A stretch of DNA of 64,000 bases, taken from positions 361,898 to 425,897 of the forward strand of contig JAEUVD010000002.1 of the NCBI GenBank assembly GCA_016787065.1. The letters run 5' to 3'. Each line of letters begins with the position of its first letter. Within the stretch, counting starts at the first letter, position 1. Made by a program: the position numbers and the translations under genes. This document shows, in pieces, positions 7,423 through 17,166 of this stretch. The notes beneath the pieces are model-generated. The model was not told the DNA's origin, searched no databases, and saw nothing but the letters and a program-made list of their open reading frames with translations. This DNA is from Chitinophagaceae bacterium (lineage in GTDB: Bacteria > Bacteroidota > Bacteroidia > Chitinophagales > Chitinophagaceae).

Positions 7423-7483
7423 AATATTTCAAAATAATATTTGTTAATGTTTTGAAATATTGCAAAACTCATAGTTACCTTTA
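7423..7483 (+). promoter_or_regulatory. Promoter with perfect 12-bp inverted repeat over the -33 box
   Basis: TTTG (7451-7454), 21 bases, then TACCTTTA (7476-7483) is a good Bacteroidota promoter for the large surface protein starting at 7502. AATATTTCAAAA (7423-7434) and its exact reverse complement (7450-7461) flank a 15-base spacer, so the right arm covers the -33 element. A dimeric repressor or activator bound here would directly control transcription. The rest of 7282-7422 is AT-rich, with nothing recognised. Confidence 0.6.
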
Positions 7484-7501
7484 TTGACTAAAATCAATTT
7501 T

Positions 7502-10500
7502 ATGCACCTGACTAAACCTTTAAATGGAAGACGTTCTAGAACATCTTTCGAATTTTCCGCCAAAACATTAGTTTCCACAATTTCTGCGATCTTCAAATCA
7601 GTTACACCTATCATCACCTTTCTTGTTCTTTTAATTACTTCTGTTACAATGTACTCCCAAAATAAATCAAGTAAAGATCTTTCCAAAAAAATTCAGAATG
7701 CGCAGTACTATATTGCTAACAAAGGTCAATGGCCTAATGAAGTACTTTTCTTGGCAAAATCAAATAACTTGAACTATTGGATAACACGCCATGGGGTAGT
7801 GTTTGACTATTACAAAATTCAAACCGGATTGTCAAAAGTACATACCAATGAAAGAACGTGCGCTAATTTAGAGGATAAGTCCATTGAAGGACAAGTTATC
7901 AAAATGGAAATTGACGGATCAAATTCTAACCCTGAAATAGAAACCTCAAATCCGATTAATACGAAGATAAATTACTTATTAGGAAATGATAGGAGTAAGT
8001 GGAAAACAAATTTGGAAGCTTACCAAGAGGTTATTTTAAAAAATACAATAACCGGAATTGATTCGAGGTACTATTTCGACCATGGAAATCTTCGCTATGA
8101 TTATGTGGTGAAGCCTGATGGAGACTTAACTAAACTAAAGTTTAAAATTGATGGGGCTACGGATCACTTTGTTAACAGCTCAGGTGAATTAATATTTAAA
8201 ACAAGGTTTGGTGATATTAAACAGGCGGATTTATTTACTTATCAGATGAAGGATGGTTTGAAAAAGGAGATAAAAAGTAAGTTTGTTCTTGCCAAGGACG
8301 GAGAAGTCAAATTTGAAGTGGCAAACTATGATAAATCCCAAAACTTAATTATTGATCCAATTATTTGGGGATCTTACTTAGGTGGGGCTAATCTTGATAT
8401 GGGTTTGTCTATTGATGTAGATGAACTTACCCAAAGCGTATATGTTGCTGGTACTACTTCGTCAACTAATTTTCCAACAACCACAGGTCTTTACAGCAGT
8501 TCAAATGCAGGTTCTACTGATGGTTTTGTAAGTAAATTAAGTTGGGATGGAACAACGTTGTTAGCAAGTACCTATATCGGAGGATCATCGGGTGAAGAAT
8601 TTACGAGTATTAATGTAAATAAATCTTCACATAACGTTTATATCACAGGTAGCACTTACTCCTCAAACTTTCCAACCGAGCCATCGACGAATACTTCATC
8701 TTATCAAGGAACTCAAGACATAGTTGTAGTAATTTTAGACCAAAACTTGGATGGACCGAATAATAATATGGTATATTCTACTTACTTCGGAGGTGCAAAT
8801 TATGAAAGATCTAGAAGGATCATTTCTGACCAATCAAGTACAGATAATGCATATTACATCTGTGGAACTTCAAATTATAATTCTGCCTCTTTTGGCACCA
8901 TTTCAAATCTGACACCTTTACCAGCAAACAATCATAAAAGTGCATTTGTTACTAGAGTTGATTTATCCACTCCAGCAAATTCTTGGGTACGTTATTTTTT
9001 TGGTACTAGTACTGATGGTGAAATAGCAACAAGTTTGTGCAGACCAGAGGAAGATATTCTTTATGTAGTAGGGGAAACTTTTTCAACAGATTTAGAGGCT
9101 GACGGCATTTCGGGAAATTATACTTTTGTTACCCCAGGAACCAATGATAGAAACGCATTTATTAGCAGATTCGACAACACAGGAGGTGTTGTTTACTTAA
9201 CCCTAGATGGGGGCTCTTATTCAGATCAATTTTTAGATGTAGCGGCAATAGGATCCTTTGCATGGGCAGTTGGTCAAACTAGAAGTGACGATTTGCAAAG
9301 TGCCATTGGAAGTTTGTCAACAGCCCCTTTTTTAGATACTGCAGATATTCTTATTTCATCGTTTGATTTATTTGGTGACCTAACAACGAATAGATACTAC
9401 GGGGGTAATACTACGGATATTGGAAATGGTATTAAATTAACACCAACGGAGGTGATAATATCTGGTGGCGTTACCCATTATAATTTTAGCACAACCCAGT
9501 GTAATATTCCTGGTAATTTGACCTATAAGGATGCTATAGTTGCTACTCTAGATCCAACACTAACTACGGTAAACTACAGTAGAACTTTTGGCGGAGCATC
9601 ATATGAAGATTATGCATATGGTTTAGCCATAGCCAACGATAATGACATTTTTATTGCAGGCTATACAACATCTGTATCCTCTCCCAATTATACATTTCCT
9701 GTAACATCTAATGCTTATGACAATTCGTTTAATAGCGGAATTTCAGATGCCTTTGTGATGAGACTTAATGCGTTACCTATAAACATTACTTGTTCATCTT
9801 CAATGCCTAATGTTTGTCCAGGGTATAATACTGTATTAACAGGTCATGGAGCAGATGTTTATACCTTTTATGATGGTACAACCCTTTCCTCACCATCTTC
9901 TAGTCCTTTTGCTACGCCTAACTTAACTTCTACTACAACATATACTGTTACAGGTTATGATGCTTTGGATTTGTCATGCCAAGGGCAAACTACTATTACA
10001 ATTAATGTTGGATGTGATTGCCCTAATGCACCCCCCGGAGCGACTCTTTACAACAACCCTGTAGCTACCACCAACTCATTAACTTCAATTACCTCGCCGA
10101 TTATCATAAATGGAACATTTACTGTTGATGATCCCACAACAATAATAAATAATCCTGACATTTATTTACTGCCCGGTGCCTTAATAGATATTACAGGAAC
10201 AGGAACACTTACAATTGACAATAGTACTTTAGAAGGATGCTTAGTCCATTGGGATGGAATTAAGGTAAATGATGGTAATACGCTGGTTGTTTCAAATGGA
10301 TCAAATCTAAAGCATATGATTAATGGAGTACAGGCTGTTGGTACTGCGGCGATAGTACATCTTAGTGAATCAAATTTCATAGATAATGCTAATCAATCGG
10401 TGTATTTAGAGAATGCGGATTTTAGCTCCTCCTCAAGCTTTATTGAAAAAAATGTATTCAAAACCACGGTTTCACCTGGCTTATGGGCGCCGTACAATGC

Positions 10501-12739
10501 AAATTTGCAAAGTAGATGCGGAATTTATATCAATGATTGTTATGATGTAAAAATTGGTGATTTAACTAATGGCAGTTCTGGTAATGATTTCCAATACTTA
10601 TACAATGGAATCTATGCCCTATGGGGATTTAACAATTCAATTTCCAATGTTGGAATTTATAACAACAGTTTTTTAAAAATAGAGGATGTTTCACTCAGCG
10701 GACCTCTTGCAGGAAGTACGGTACTTAATCAGGCTTTCACAACTCCGAAAGGGGCCTGTATTTTTGGTGAGGCCATATATTCTAATCCTGGGTTAAATGA
10801 ACTAAATTTAGACGTTCGAAATATTAATGGTACACCAACATCGTTTTTCACAAACTCTGACAAAGCAATTGTCGGAAATCAAGTCAATTTAACCGCGAAA
10901 AAACTGAGAATTAATAATTGTATCCTTGGTATAGTGAATAATTCAAATGAGAATATTTATGATATTCAAGAAAATTGGATAGCTTGGGGGCATTTAGGAA
11001 TACACATTAATAATAATTATTCTCAAGCAACTATCGATTACAACGATGTATGGGTGATTAACCCTATTTTGTATTCAACATTTCCGTCTCTTTATCGAGC
11101 TCCAATTGGAATAAGATTAACTGATGCGGTTACAAGTAATCCAACTCTTAGTTATATAAGATTTAATAATATTAGATTATACTCTATCGCAGGTATTGGA
11201 ATTGATAATAATCATGGGAAACCAGGACAGGTATTGGATCAAAATACTATTGATTTTTATACTACAAGTTCAGCTCCAGCTTCTGGTTGGGATAACGATA
11301 TGCTTTGGGGCATTCGAAATTACCATTGTGATGAACTTGTGTTAACTGAAAATAGGGTTAATGGTATAGATGAAAATTCTTATCCATCCGCTTTCTACGA
11401 TAGAAAATCTCTTGGATTCTTTTTTGATAAATGTCCTAATTCCTTTATCATGTGTAACAAAGTAAGATATACTGGATATGGATTTTATGCAATTGAAAAC
11501 AATACCGGTAGTTATGTTCATCAAAATAAGTGTAGAAACAATATTTGGCCATGGTGGTTTGATGGAACTACAGCTAATTATAATTCAACATTTGGGACCA
11601 TTGGTGGTAGCTTGGTCGATGATGCGAATGATTTTTTATTTGGTGCTAATAGTTCTTTAACATCTCCAACCACCGCAATTCCAACGAACCCTAATGCTTT
11701 TAAAGTATTTAGAAACATTTGCACAGGTACAGCCGGTGTAATTTATACTAAAATTGGGTTGTTAGATCCTTTGGAATCCAGTGCCACTGCACCACTAACT
11801 GAATATGCTGTTAGTAACAATAATTTAATAGGGACCGATGATTGCAATCCTGATGCCACTTTTGGTATGAAAGCTTCTTCTAATTTATTCAGTTCAGAGG
11901 AAATTCAACAATTTATAAATATTGCAACAAATCAAATTTCGTACAGTAATTACGTCGATGTCGGCAAATGGATGGATAATTTGAAACTGTTTGAAATTAT
12001 TTGTGACAATCCAGATTTATTATCCTACAGCGAATTACAGACATTTTATACCAATATGCAGAATTCAAACGTTCATAAATTTTACATTATAAGCAAAACT
12101 ATCAATGAAATTCGACTAAATGGAGTTAACAAAACTGAACAACGTGATATGTACTTTAAGGCATTTACCGATAACAGTAGTATTATTTCTTCATTGAGTT
12201 TTGAGCAAGATCTCAAAAAAGTAAATTTTATCTTATTGAAGTTTTATTTAAAAGGGTACGATATTCTGAGTTCTGATGAAAAAACTTTATTGGATGAGTT
12301 TTCACATCGTTGCGCTTACGAATTTGGAGCATCTGTAATTCACGCAAGAACCATTTGGTCTTATATTAACCCAACTGAGGTATTTGATGATCGTAAAATT
12401 TGCTTTTTAGGATCTAATAAAGGAGATTATAATAACTCCTACGAATTAGCTTCATTTGCTGGCCCACAGGTAAATATTAATTCCAAATCGAATGAGTTAA
12501 GTATTTATCCGAATCCTTCAAATGGTGCTTTTGAAATACGTTATGATTGCTTGGCTAAAGGTAGATTTATACTTACTAATTTAGAGGGTAAAATTATCTT
12601 TGAAACAGAGTTAGAAGAGGCGAATCTGATACATAAAATTTCTCTTCCGCTTTCATTGAAATCCGGACTATATCTTTACCGATGCTCATTCAATGGAGTT
12701 TGTGAAGATAAGTTTGGCAAATTATCAATTGAGCACTAA
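7502..12739 (+). CDS. Giant T9SS-exported SBBP/beta-helix surface protein
   Basis: This is a protein of about 1745 aa. The ATG at 7502 is preferred over the upstream in-frame TTG because a good promoter ends at 7483. A long signal sequence ends near residue 53 (TFLVLLITSVTMYSQ). Next comes the conserved N-terminal domain seen in Bacteroidota SBBP proteins (IANKGQWPNEVLFLAK, HGVVFDYY). Seven-bladed-propeller-like SBBP repeats follow (WGSYLGGANLD...VYVAGTT, repeated to about residue 760), then an Ig-like segment with CPGY. A long Asn-rich parallel beta-helix region ends in a helical section. The C-terminus (LSIYPNPSNGAFEIRY ... GLYLYRC) is a T9SS type A sorting domain. It is probably anchored on or released from the cell surface. 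The substrate is unknown. The next gene, a T9SS protein with a very similar tail, starts nine bases later. Confidence 0.85.
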   Translation: MHLTKPLNGRRSRTSFEFSAKTLVSTISAIFKSVTPIITFLVLLITSVTMYSQNKSSKDLSKKIQNAQYYIANKGQWPNEVLFLAKSNNLNYWITRHGVVFDYYKIQTGLSKVHTNERTCANLEDKSIEGQVIKMEIDGSNSNPEIETSNPINTKINYLLGNDRSKWKTNLEAYQEVILKNTITGIDSRYYFDHGNLRYDYVVKPDGDLTKLKFKIDGATDHFVNSSGELIFKTRFGDIKQADLFTYQMKDGLKKEIKSKFVLAKDGEVKFEVANYDKSQNLIIDPIIWGSYLGGANLDMGLSIDVDELTQSVYVAGTTSSTNFPTTTGLYSSSNAGSTDGFVSKLSWDGTTLLASTYIGGSSGEEFTSINVNKSSHNVYITGSTYSSNFPTEPSTNTSSYQGTQDIVVVILDQNLDGPNNNMVYSTYFGGANYERSRRIISDQSSTDNAYYICGTSNYNSASFGTISNLTPLPANNHKSAFVTRVDLSTPANSWVRYFFGTSTDGEIATSLCRPEEDILYVVGETFSTDLEADGISGNYTFVTPGTNDRNAFISRFDNTGGVVYLTLDGGSYSDQFLDVAAIGSFAWAVGQTRSDDLQSAIGSLSTAPFLDTADILISSFDLFGDLTTNRYYGGNTTDIGNGIKLTPTEVIISGGVTHYNFSTTQCNIPGNLTYKDAIVATLDPTLTTVNYSRTFGGASYEDYAYGLAIANDNDIFIAGYTTSVSSPNYTFPVTSNAYDNSFNSGISDAFVMRLNALPINITCSSSMPNVCPGYNTVLTGHGADVYTFYDGTTLSSPSSSPFATPNLTSTTTYTVTGYDALDLSCQGQTTITINVGCDCPNAPPGATLYNNPVATTNSLTSITSPIIINGTFTVDDPTTIINNPDIYLLPGALIDITGTGTLTIDNSTLEGCLVHWDGIKVNDGNTLVVSNGSNLKHMINGVQAVGTAAIVHLSESNFIDNANQSVYLENADFSSSSSFIEKNVFKTTVSPGLWAPYNANLQSRCGIYINDCYDVKIGDLTNGSSGNDFQYLYNGIYALWGFNNSISNVGIYNNSFLKIEDVSLSGPLAGSTVLNQAFTTPKGACIFGEAIYSNPGLNELNLDVRNINGTPTSFFTNSDKAIVGNQVNLTAKKLRINNCILGIVNNSNENIYDIQENWIAWGHLGIHINNNYSQATIDYNDVWVINPILYSTFPSLYRAPIGIRLTDAVTSNPTLSYIRFNNIRLYSIAGIGIDNNHGKPGQVLDQNTIDFYTTSSAPASGWDNDMLWGIRNYHCDELVLTENRVNGIDENSYPSAFYDRKSLGFFFDKCPNSFIMCNKVRYTGYGFYAIENNTGSYVHQNKCRNNIWPWWFDGTTANYNSTFGTIGGSLVDDANDFLFGANSSLTSPTTAIPTNPNAFKVFRNICTGTAGVIYTKIGLLDPLESSATAPLTEYAVSNNNLIGTDDCNPDATFGMKASSNLFSSEEIQQFINIATNQISYSNYVDVGKWMDNLKLFEIICDNPDLLSYSELQTFYTNMQNSNVHKFYIISKTINEIRLNGVNKTEQRDMYFKAFTDNSSIISSLSFEQDLKKVNFILLKFYLKGYDILSSDEKTLLDEFSHRCAYEFGASVIHARTIWSYINPTEVFDDRKICFLGSNKGDYNNSYELASFAGPQVNINSKSNELSIYPNPSNGAFEIRYDCLAKGRFILTNLEGKIIFETELEEANLIHKISLPLSLKSGLYLYRCSFNGVCEDKFGKLSIEH

Positions 12740-12747
12740 CCATTTAT

Positions 12748-14316
12748 ATGAAGAACTTTCTAACTTCAGTAATTATTTTGTCCATTAGTATTTATACTAA
12801 TGGACAAAATAATTATGGCAAAACGGTTTTGCTTGGTTATGACGGGTTAATTGCGGAATTCAATGGTACTAACAGACCCTACGTAAAACGATTAATGCCA
12901 CCATACACAGCTATTGTTCTAAGAGGTTTAAGTAGCATTTCGGATTCTACAACTGGTAGGCCTCTATTTTTTTGTAATTCGCGTCGGATTTTTGATACGC
13001 TTGGAAATACCATGGATAATGGGGATCGATTGGTTGATAGTTTTATTTATAACCCTGTTAACGCAGCGGATCTTTATCCTCAGAATTCAATTATTCTACC
13101 ACTAGGAAATAAAAGATTTTTTGTTGCCATTGCTAATATTACTGATAGCTCGATCAATCATTGTTTTAATGGAACACAGTGTTTACCTATTAGAAGTAAT
13201 AGTGATGACTGGCGTTACAATATAGTGGATATGAACATGAATGGTGGCGCAGGTAAGGTTGTGGTAAAGAATCAACATTTGTTGTATAAAACGTTCTTAA
13301 AAGCAGCCCTTCAAACCGCAGTTCGCCATGCCAACGGTAGAGATTGGTGGTTATTGAAACCCGCCAACGATTCCGTTCCGGGAATGTACCGATTTTTGAT
13401 AAGCTCAGATAGCATAATAGGTCCAATGTTCCAACCATGGGATGATATTTATGCGCCAGCATGGAATTATACCGGGCAACTAAGTTTTAGTGTTGATGGA
13501 ACGAAATTGGCTTCTGTAACCCATTTTACAAATAAATTAGTTACCGGTGATTTTGACCGTTGTACGGGATTATTATCAAACAGGAAGGAATACAATATTC
13601 CATACGATACATTGATTGCAGGCATATGGATGGATTCAATCAGCATGGGTGTTGCATACTCCTTGAATAATCGGTTTATTTATGTCAGTCGTTATGCAAA
13701 TGTATTACAATTGGATACGCAGGAAACAGATTCCAATTTGGCGTGGTATCTAGTGAAGGAAAATGGAGACTCAATTACTCCAGCACAACCTAATATTAAT
13801 TATTGTACACCATACAGCACTCTTTTTAACGGTCCAGATGGAAGAATTTATGTTGGTCATATAACATCGGGCTGTCCTTATCTTGGAATAAGTGTCATTG
13901 ATTATCCAAATCAAAAGGGCGCCTTATGCGGTTGGTGTAATCAGTGCTTACCCTCTCCTGCTGCTGACACCATTTTCCCATCCTCTTTTAGTAATCAACC
14001 AAATTACAATTTAGGACCAACGAGCAACCCTAATTGCTTTCCAAGTAATGTTCCTTCCATACCTCTGGTTCCCACTGAATTTACGATTTATCCTAATCCA
14101 AGTTTCGGCACCATAGAAATAAGATCGAGCTGTAAACAGGAGGGTTATTTTCAATTATACGATTTACATGGTAAGCTTGTTTATAAAAACGTATTGAAGC
14201 CAAATGAAACGCAAACTTTACAACTACCAGTTTACCTTCTAAATGGATTGTATACTTATCGATGTACTTATCCAGAATGTACTGGTTATTACGGTAAATT
14301 ATCTTTGATAAGGTAA
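12748..14316 (+). CDS. T9SS-exported protein of unknown function
   Basis: This 522-aa protein has a signal peptide of about 20 residues (MKNFLTSVIILSISIYTNG) and a C-terminal sorting domain (FTIYPNPSFGTIEIRS ... GLYTYRCTYPEC). That domain closely matches the tail of the preceding protein, so both may be recent paralogues or use the same anchoring. The middle is propeller-like, with repeated beta-rich blocks (NGPDGRIYVGH) reminiscent of Bacteroidota 'WD40-like' surface proteins with late cysteine pairs (CGWCNQCLP). No enzyme motif is seen. It lies eight bases after the previous stop, so it is co-transcribed. Its signal-peptide codons contain a perfect 21-bp hairpin. Confidence 0.8.
   Translation: MKNFLTSVIILSISIYTNGQNNYGKTVLLGYDGLIAEFNGTNRPYVKRLMPPYTAIVLRGLSSISDSTTGRPLFFCNSRRIFDTLGNTMDNGDRLVDSFIYNPVNAADLYPQNSIILPLGNKRFFVAIANITDSSINHCFNGTQCLPIRSNSDDWRYNIVDMNMNGGAGKVVVKNQHLLYKTFLKAALQTAVRHANGRDWWLLKPANDSVPGMYRFLISSDSIIGPMFQPWDDIYAPAWNYTGQLSFSVDGTKLASVTHFTNKLVTGDFDRCTGLLSNRKEYNIPYDTLIAGIWMDSISMGVAYSLNNRFIYVSRYANVLQLDTQETDSNLAWYLVKENGDSITPAQPNINYCTPYSTLFNGPDGRIYVGHITSGCPYLGISVIDYPNQKGALCGWCNQCLPSPAADTIFPSSFSNQPNYNLGPTSNPNCFPSNVPSIPLVPTEFTIYPNPSFGTIEIRSSCKQEGYFQLYDLHGKLVYKNVLKPNETQTLQLPVYLLNGLYTYRCTYPECTGYYGKLSLIR
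12770..12815. repeat. Perfect 21-bp inverted repeat inside signal-peptide codons
   Basis: Bases 12770-12790 and 12795-12815 are exact reverse complements separated by the 4-base loop TTTA. The mRNA would fold into a 21-bp hairpin starting 22 bases into the coding region. Chance occurrence of 21 uninterrupted pairs is very unlikely, and the codons still encode a normal signal peptide. Confidence 0.9.
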
Positions 14317-14493
14317 TTTTGGATTTATTGATAGATTGAAAAAAAGAAAATTCATACATCTTGTGAGTATTGAATTTATCCAAGGGTTGAATGGATGGTT
14401 TAGACCGAAAGGTTAGTTGCTAGCAACAAGTTAAAAATATTTGAAAAGACATAGAACTTATGAGAGTATCGAGAATGTTAATAAGAAACACTA

Positions 14494-14674
14494 CAACGGC
14501 GCAAGAATGAGTAAATCACTTCTCATGCCAAAATGAAACTCCATCTTCTTTTCTCAAGTCAACTTCATCTTCTTGAAAATTATTCTGAAAATTCGATTGG
14601 TACTTGTAGCAAAGTTAGAATCCAATTACAATTGAATGGGCTTGAGAACCGCTTCTTTCATTCTAGCGGCGGTA
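14494..14674 (-). repeat. Intergenic repeat family A, copy 1
   Basis: This is one of three diverged copies. It shares with copy 3 the blocks CCATCTTCTTTTCTC, CATCTTCTTGAAA and ATTCTGAAAATT, and with copy 2 CGGCGCAAGAA. On the minus strand all three can be read as the decayed end of one protein family (here NFQNNFQEDEVDLRKEDG followed by a stop). The rest of 14317-14813 shows only the short palindrome GTTGCTAGCAAC (14416-14427) and no gene. Confidence 0.6.
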
Positions 14675-14813
14675 GAGAAACAGGAAGCAATCTGGATTTT
14701 CATTCTCTTTGAGAATTTCAGTTCCACCTAATCGGTGCTACAGGAGAGCGAAACACCAGAACTCATGCTTCAAAAACAGGATGAGTACGAAAATCAAAAT
14801 GAATTGCAAATTG

Positions 14814-15863
14814 CTATTTTAAAATATACCACGCCCCTTTAGTGGTGCCTTGTTTTTGTATGTGATTGGCCGCTACTAATGCTTCAAGATGTTTTTTTAT
14901 GGTATTCCGATTCGCGTTGGTTAAAGTTACTATTTCATTAATGGCAATTCTTCCTCGTGATTTAATCAATTCGAGAATTTGAAGAGATAGGTCTGGTAGT
15001 TTTGTAAACAGTAATTTCTCTCTCTCCACTTTTATTTCTAGTCTTCTCTTTTGTTCTTTTAAAGCCTTTAAAAAAAACATAAGCCAAGGTTGCCAATTTG
15101 GATTATCTGTTTTTAATGTTCCTTGGGTTTGTCGGAGCGCGAGGTAATAATGTTCCTTACTTTGTTCAATTACCGATTCAAGGGAAATATAAGGTACATA
15201 AGCGTATCCTCCTTTCAAAAGTAGGTATGTGGTTAGTACTCTTGAAAGTCTACCGTTGCCATCTTGAAATGGGTGAATTGCCAAAAACTCAACAATAAAA
15301 ATGCCCGCAATTAAAACAGGGTGTAATTTCTTCTCTGCATATTCTTGTATAGCCCACGTGAGTAAATCAGACATTCTTATTGGTGTTTCAAAAGGACTAG
15401 ATGTTTCAAAAATAATTCCTAAACCTTCTCCATTGGGTCCGAATGCTTCAACATGATTCGGCGATTTCTTATACTTACCTCTATGCCAACCATCTTTTTC
15501 ACTAAACTGTAGAAGTTCGTTATGCAATTGTTGAATGTAATTTTCGGTGAGGGGAATTTGTTCGAAATGCTGAAATACTAAATTCATAGCTGCTGCATAA
15601 CCTGCGACTTCTTGTTCATCCCTTGTTGAAAATGTATTAATTTGAAGATTGCCTAATAAGATTTCAACTTGTTGATCGGTAAGTTTACTTCCTTCAATTC
15701 GTGTTGAAGAGCCAATACTTTCAATCGTAGCCACCCGCTTTAATGAAGTTAACTGTTCCGGCGCTAATTGCCCTAAAGCTCGCCACGCACCTTTGAATTC
15801 ATCAATTTCTGATATGAATGAAAGTATCTCCGGTGTAATTTCTAATGTTTTGGTATTTACCAT
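14814..15863 (-). CDS. Fic-family AMP-transferase with winged-helix C-terminus
   Basis: This 349-aa protein is counted from the ATG at 15863; an upstream TTG at 15872 is ignored because it would start inside the operator repeats. The Fic motif HPFQDGNGR (His197 to Arg205) is intact, so AMPylation, or another nucleotidyl/phosphate transfer from ATP, is expected on protein hydroxyls. Ahead of it, SSTRIEG (Ser53..Glu57-Gly58) matches the (S/T)xxxE(G/N) inhibitory helix, making this a self-inhibited class II enzyme. The last 70 residues (IAINEIVTLTNANRNTIKKH) form a winged HTH for DNA binding. An enzyme with its own DNA-binding domain and a repeat array directly before its start suggests autoregulation. 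No antitoxin gene is adjacent. Confidence 0.9.
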   Translation of the reverse strand: MVNTKTLEITPEILSFISEIDEFKGAWRALGQLAPEQLTSLKRVATIESIGSSTRIEGSKLTDQQVEILLGNLQINTFSTRDEQEVAGYAAAMNLVFQHFEQIPLTENYIQQLHNELLQFSEKDGWHRGKYKKSPNHVEAFGPNGEGLGIIFETSSPFETPIRMSDLLTWAIQEYAEKKLHPVLIAGIFIVEFLAIHPFQDGNGRLSRVLTTYLLLKGGYAYVPYISLESVIEQSKEHYYLALRQTQGTLKTDNPNWQPWLMFFLKALKEQKRRLEIKVEREKLLFTKLPDLSLQILELIKSRGRIAINEIVTLTNANRNTIKKHLEALVAANHIQKQGTTKGAWYILK

Positions 15864-15865
15864 TA

Positions 15866-15935
15866 TACCCAATTATTTACCTAATAATACCCAAATGTAA
15901 ACAAATACCTAATTATATACCCAATAATACCTAAT
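15866..15935. promoter_or_regulatory. Six-site operator array upstream of fic
   Basis: The octamer TACCYAAW occurs six times, at 15866, 15878, 15888, 15906, 15918 and 15928. The spacing is identical within each triplet (12 then 10 bases), and the triplets are offset by 40 bases. The 26-base triplet cores match at 23 of 26 positions. The first site is only three bases from the fic start codon, so protein bound there would block transcription or translation initiation. The Fic winged helix is the obvious candidate ligand. Confidence 0.75.
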
Positions 15936-16170
15936 AACTGCCGATACTAAACTCTGGAAATAACAATTTCGTGTACAGAACGAATTTTATTTACCTATGT
16001 GAGCTGACATAAGGTTCAGCGATAAGGAGCCAATGTAATATTCTTATACTCTATTTGTTTTATGGTAGAAGCTAACATGCATCAGGTAGCGCATCTTGAT
16101 AGGCATGCTTAACATGGGTGACGAATACATGGTAATGGATGAAGGTTGGATTCAAAATGAAAGAATTAAA

Positions 16171-16340
16171 CTTCTGTATCGGCGCAAGAAGGAGCAAATA
16201 AGTTCTCGGGCCCAAATAAATTTGCATCTGGTTTCTTCCAATCAACATAATGCCCCTTAAATTCATGCTTTAAATTCGAGGGGTACCTGTAGCTAAATTC
16301 AAATTCTTAAATAAATGAAAAGGCACGAGAAAGGTTTAGA
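16171..16340 (-). repeat. Intergenic repeat family A, copy 2
   Basis: This copy shares CGGCGCAAGAA, the TCAAC block and GGTACCTGTAGC-type sequence with copies 1 and 3. On the minus strand it keeps the longest readable tail, FEFSYRYPSNLKHEFKG onward to a stop, so it may be closest to the original gene end. The surrounding gap (15936-16417) otherwise has no convincing gene or RNA. Confidence 0.55.
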
Positions 16341-16417
16341 TAATACTTGCACGACTAGAGAGCCAAAATGAAAATGCCTAGGCCATTCAAATAATTCACT
16401 AAGATTAAATAAATGAT

Positions 16418-17083
16418 ATGAAAATAATTCCTTTTTTATTCGCCATAACGTTGGGATTTAATAAATCAAACGCAGCAATACAAACTTGGTTCAGCATGCT
16501 TAGCCAAAGTGGAAACAACTACAAGTTTCAAATTATGAGTTGGATAGATCAAGGTGCTGGATTAAACTGCCCGGATCTATATTCTACCCCCGTTCAACTA
16601 TCTGCTGATACAATATATATTAGGCAGCTTTATGATCTTACTGGAGTATGGCAAGCATTTGGCTGTATGGCAACCGATACAGTTGACTTTGTTAATATTT
16701 ATCCGACGGCTAATTATATCAATTTATCCATTGGCTTTTATGTTGAGAATATTAATACCCAAAATATAGATACATTGTGGAATTACCATGATACAACATA
16801 TCAAGTAACCTCTCTTTCAGTTAATAATAACTATCAAGAAAATAATAACCTTCAAATTTATCCTAATCCAAATGATGGGAAGTTTACAGTAAGTGCATTT
16901 CATGCAGATCAACCTATCGATTTATCACTTTATGATGCTGCTGGCAAATTGGTATATTTAATTAAGAATTCGAAACAAACCATTCAAATATCAATTCCAG
17001 CATTAGAGAAGGGATGCTATTTCTTAAAACTAGTTGATGTTAAAAACGCCGCATTTCGATGGGAGAAAATGATAATTAGGTAG
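16418..17083 (+). CDS. Small T9SS-exported protein
   Basis: This 221-aa protein starts with a signal peptide of about 20 residues (MKIIPFLFAITLGFNKSNAA). It continues with a short beta-rich unique region of about 110 residues with two cysteines, and ends in a type A sorting domain (LQIYPNPNDGKFTVSAFHA ... KGCYFLKLVD). No enzyme motif is visible. It stands alone between two copies of repeat family A. It is probably a surface-attached or released protein of unknown role. Confidence 0.7.
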   Translation: MKIIPFLFAITLGFNKSNAAIQTWFSMLSQSGNNYKFQIMSWIDQGAGLNCPDLYSTPVQLSADTIYIRQLYDLTGVWQAFGCMATDTVDFVNIYPTANYINLSIGFYVENINTQNIDTLWNYHDTTYQVTSLSVNNNYQENNNLQIYPNPNDGKFTVSAFHADQPIDLSLYDAAGKLVYLIKNSKQTIQISIPALEKGCYFLKLVDVKNAAFRWEKMIIR

Positions 17084-17166
17084 CTCGGCACAAAAAAAAT
17101 TACGGATTATGTACTGTACACATTTTCAAGAGTGAGGAGAAGGGCTGGTTTATTGTCACCTAATCT

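Noticed and set aside
14093..14383. Minus-strand 96-aa frame
   Set aside because: It is antisense to the sorting domain of the T9SS protein and has AT-driven composition only.
16072..16266. Minus-strand 64-aa frame
   Set aside because: It falls within repeat family A copy 2, and a different frame there is the one shared with the other copies.
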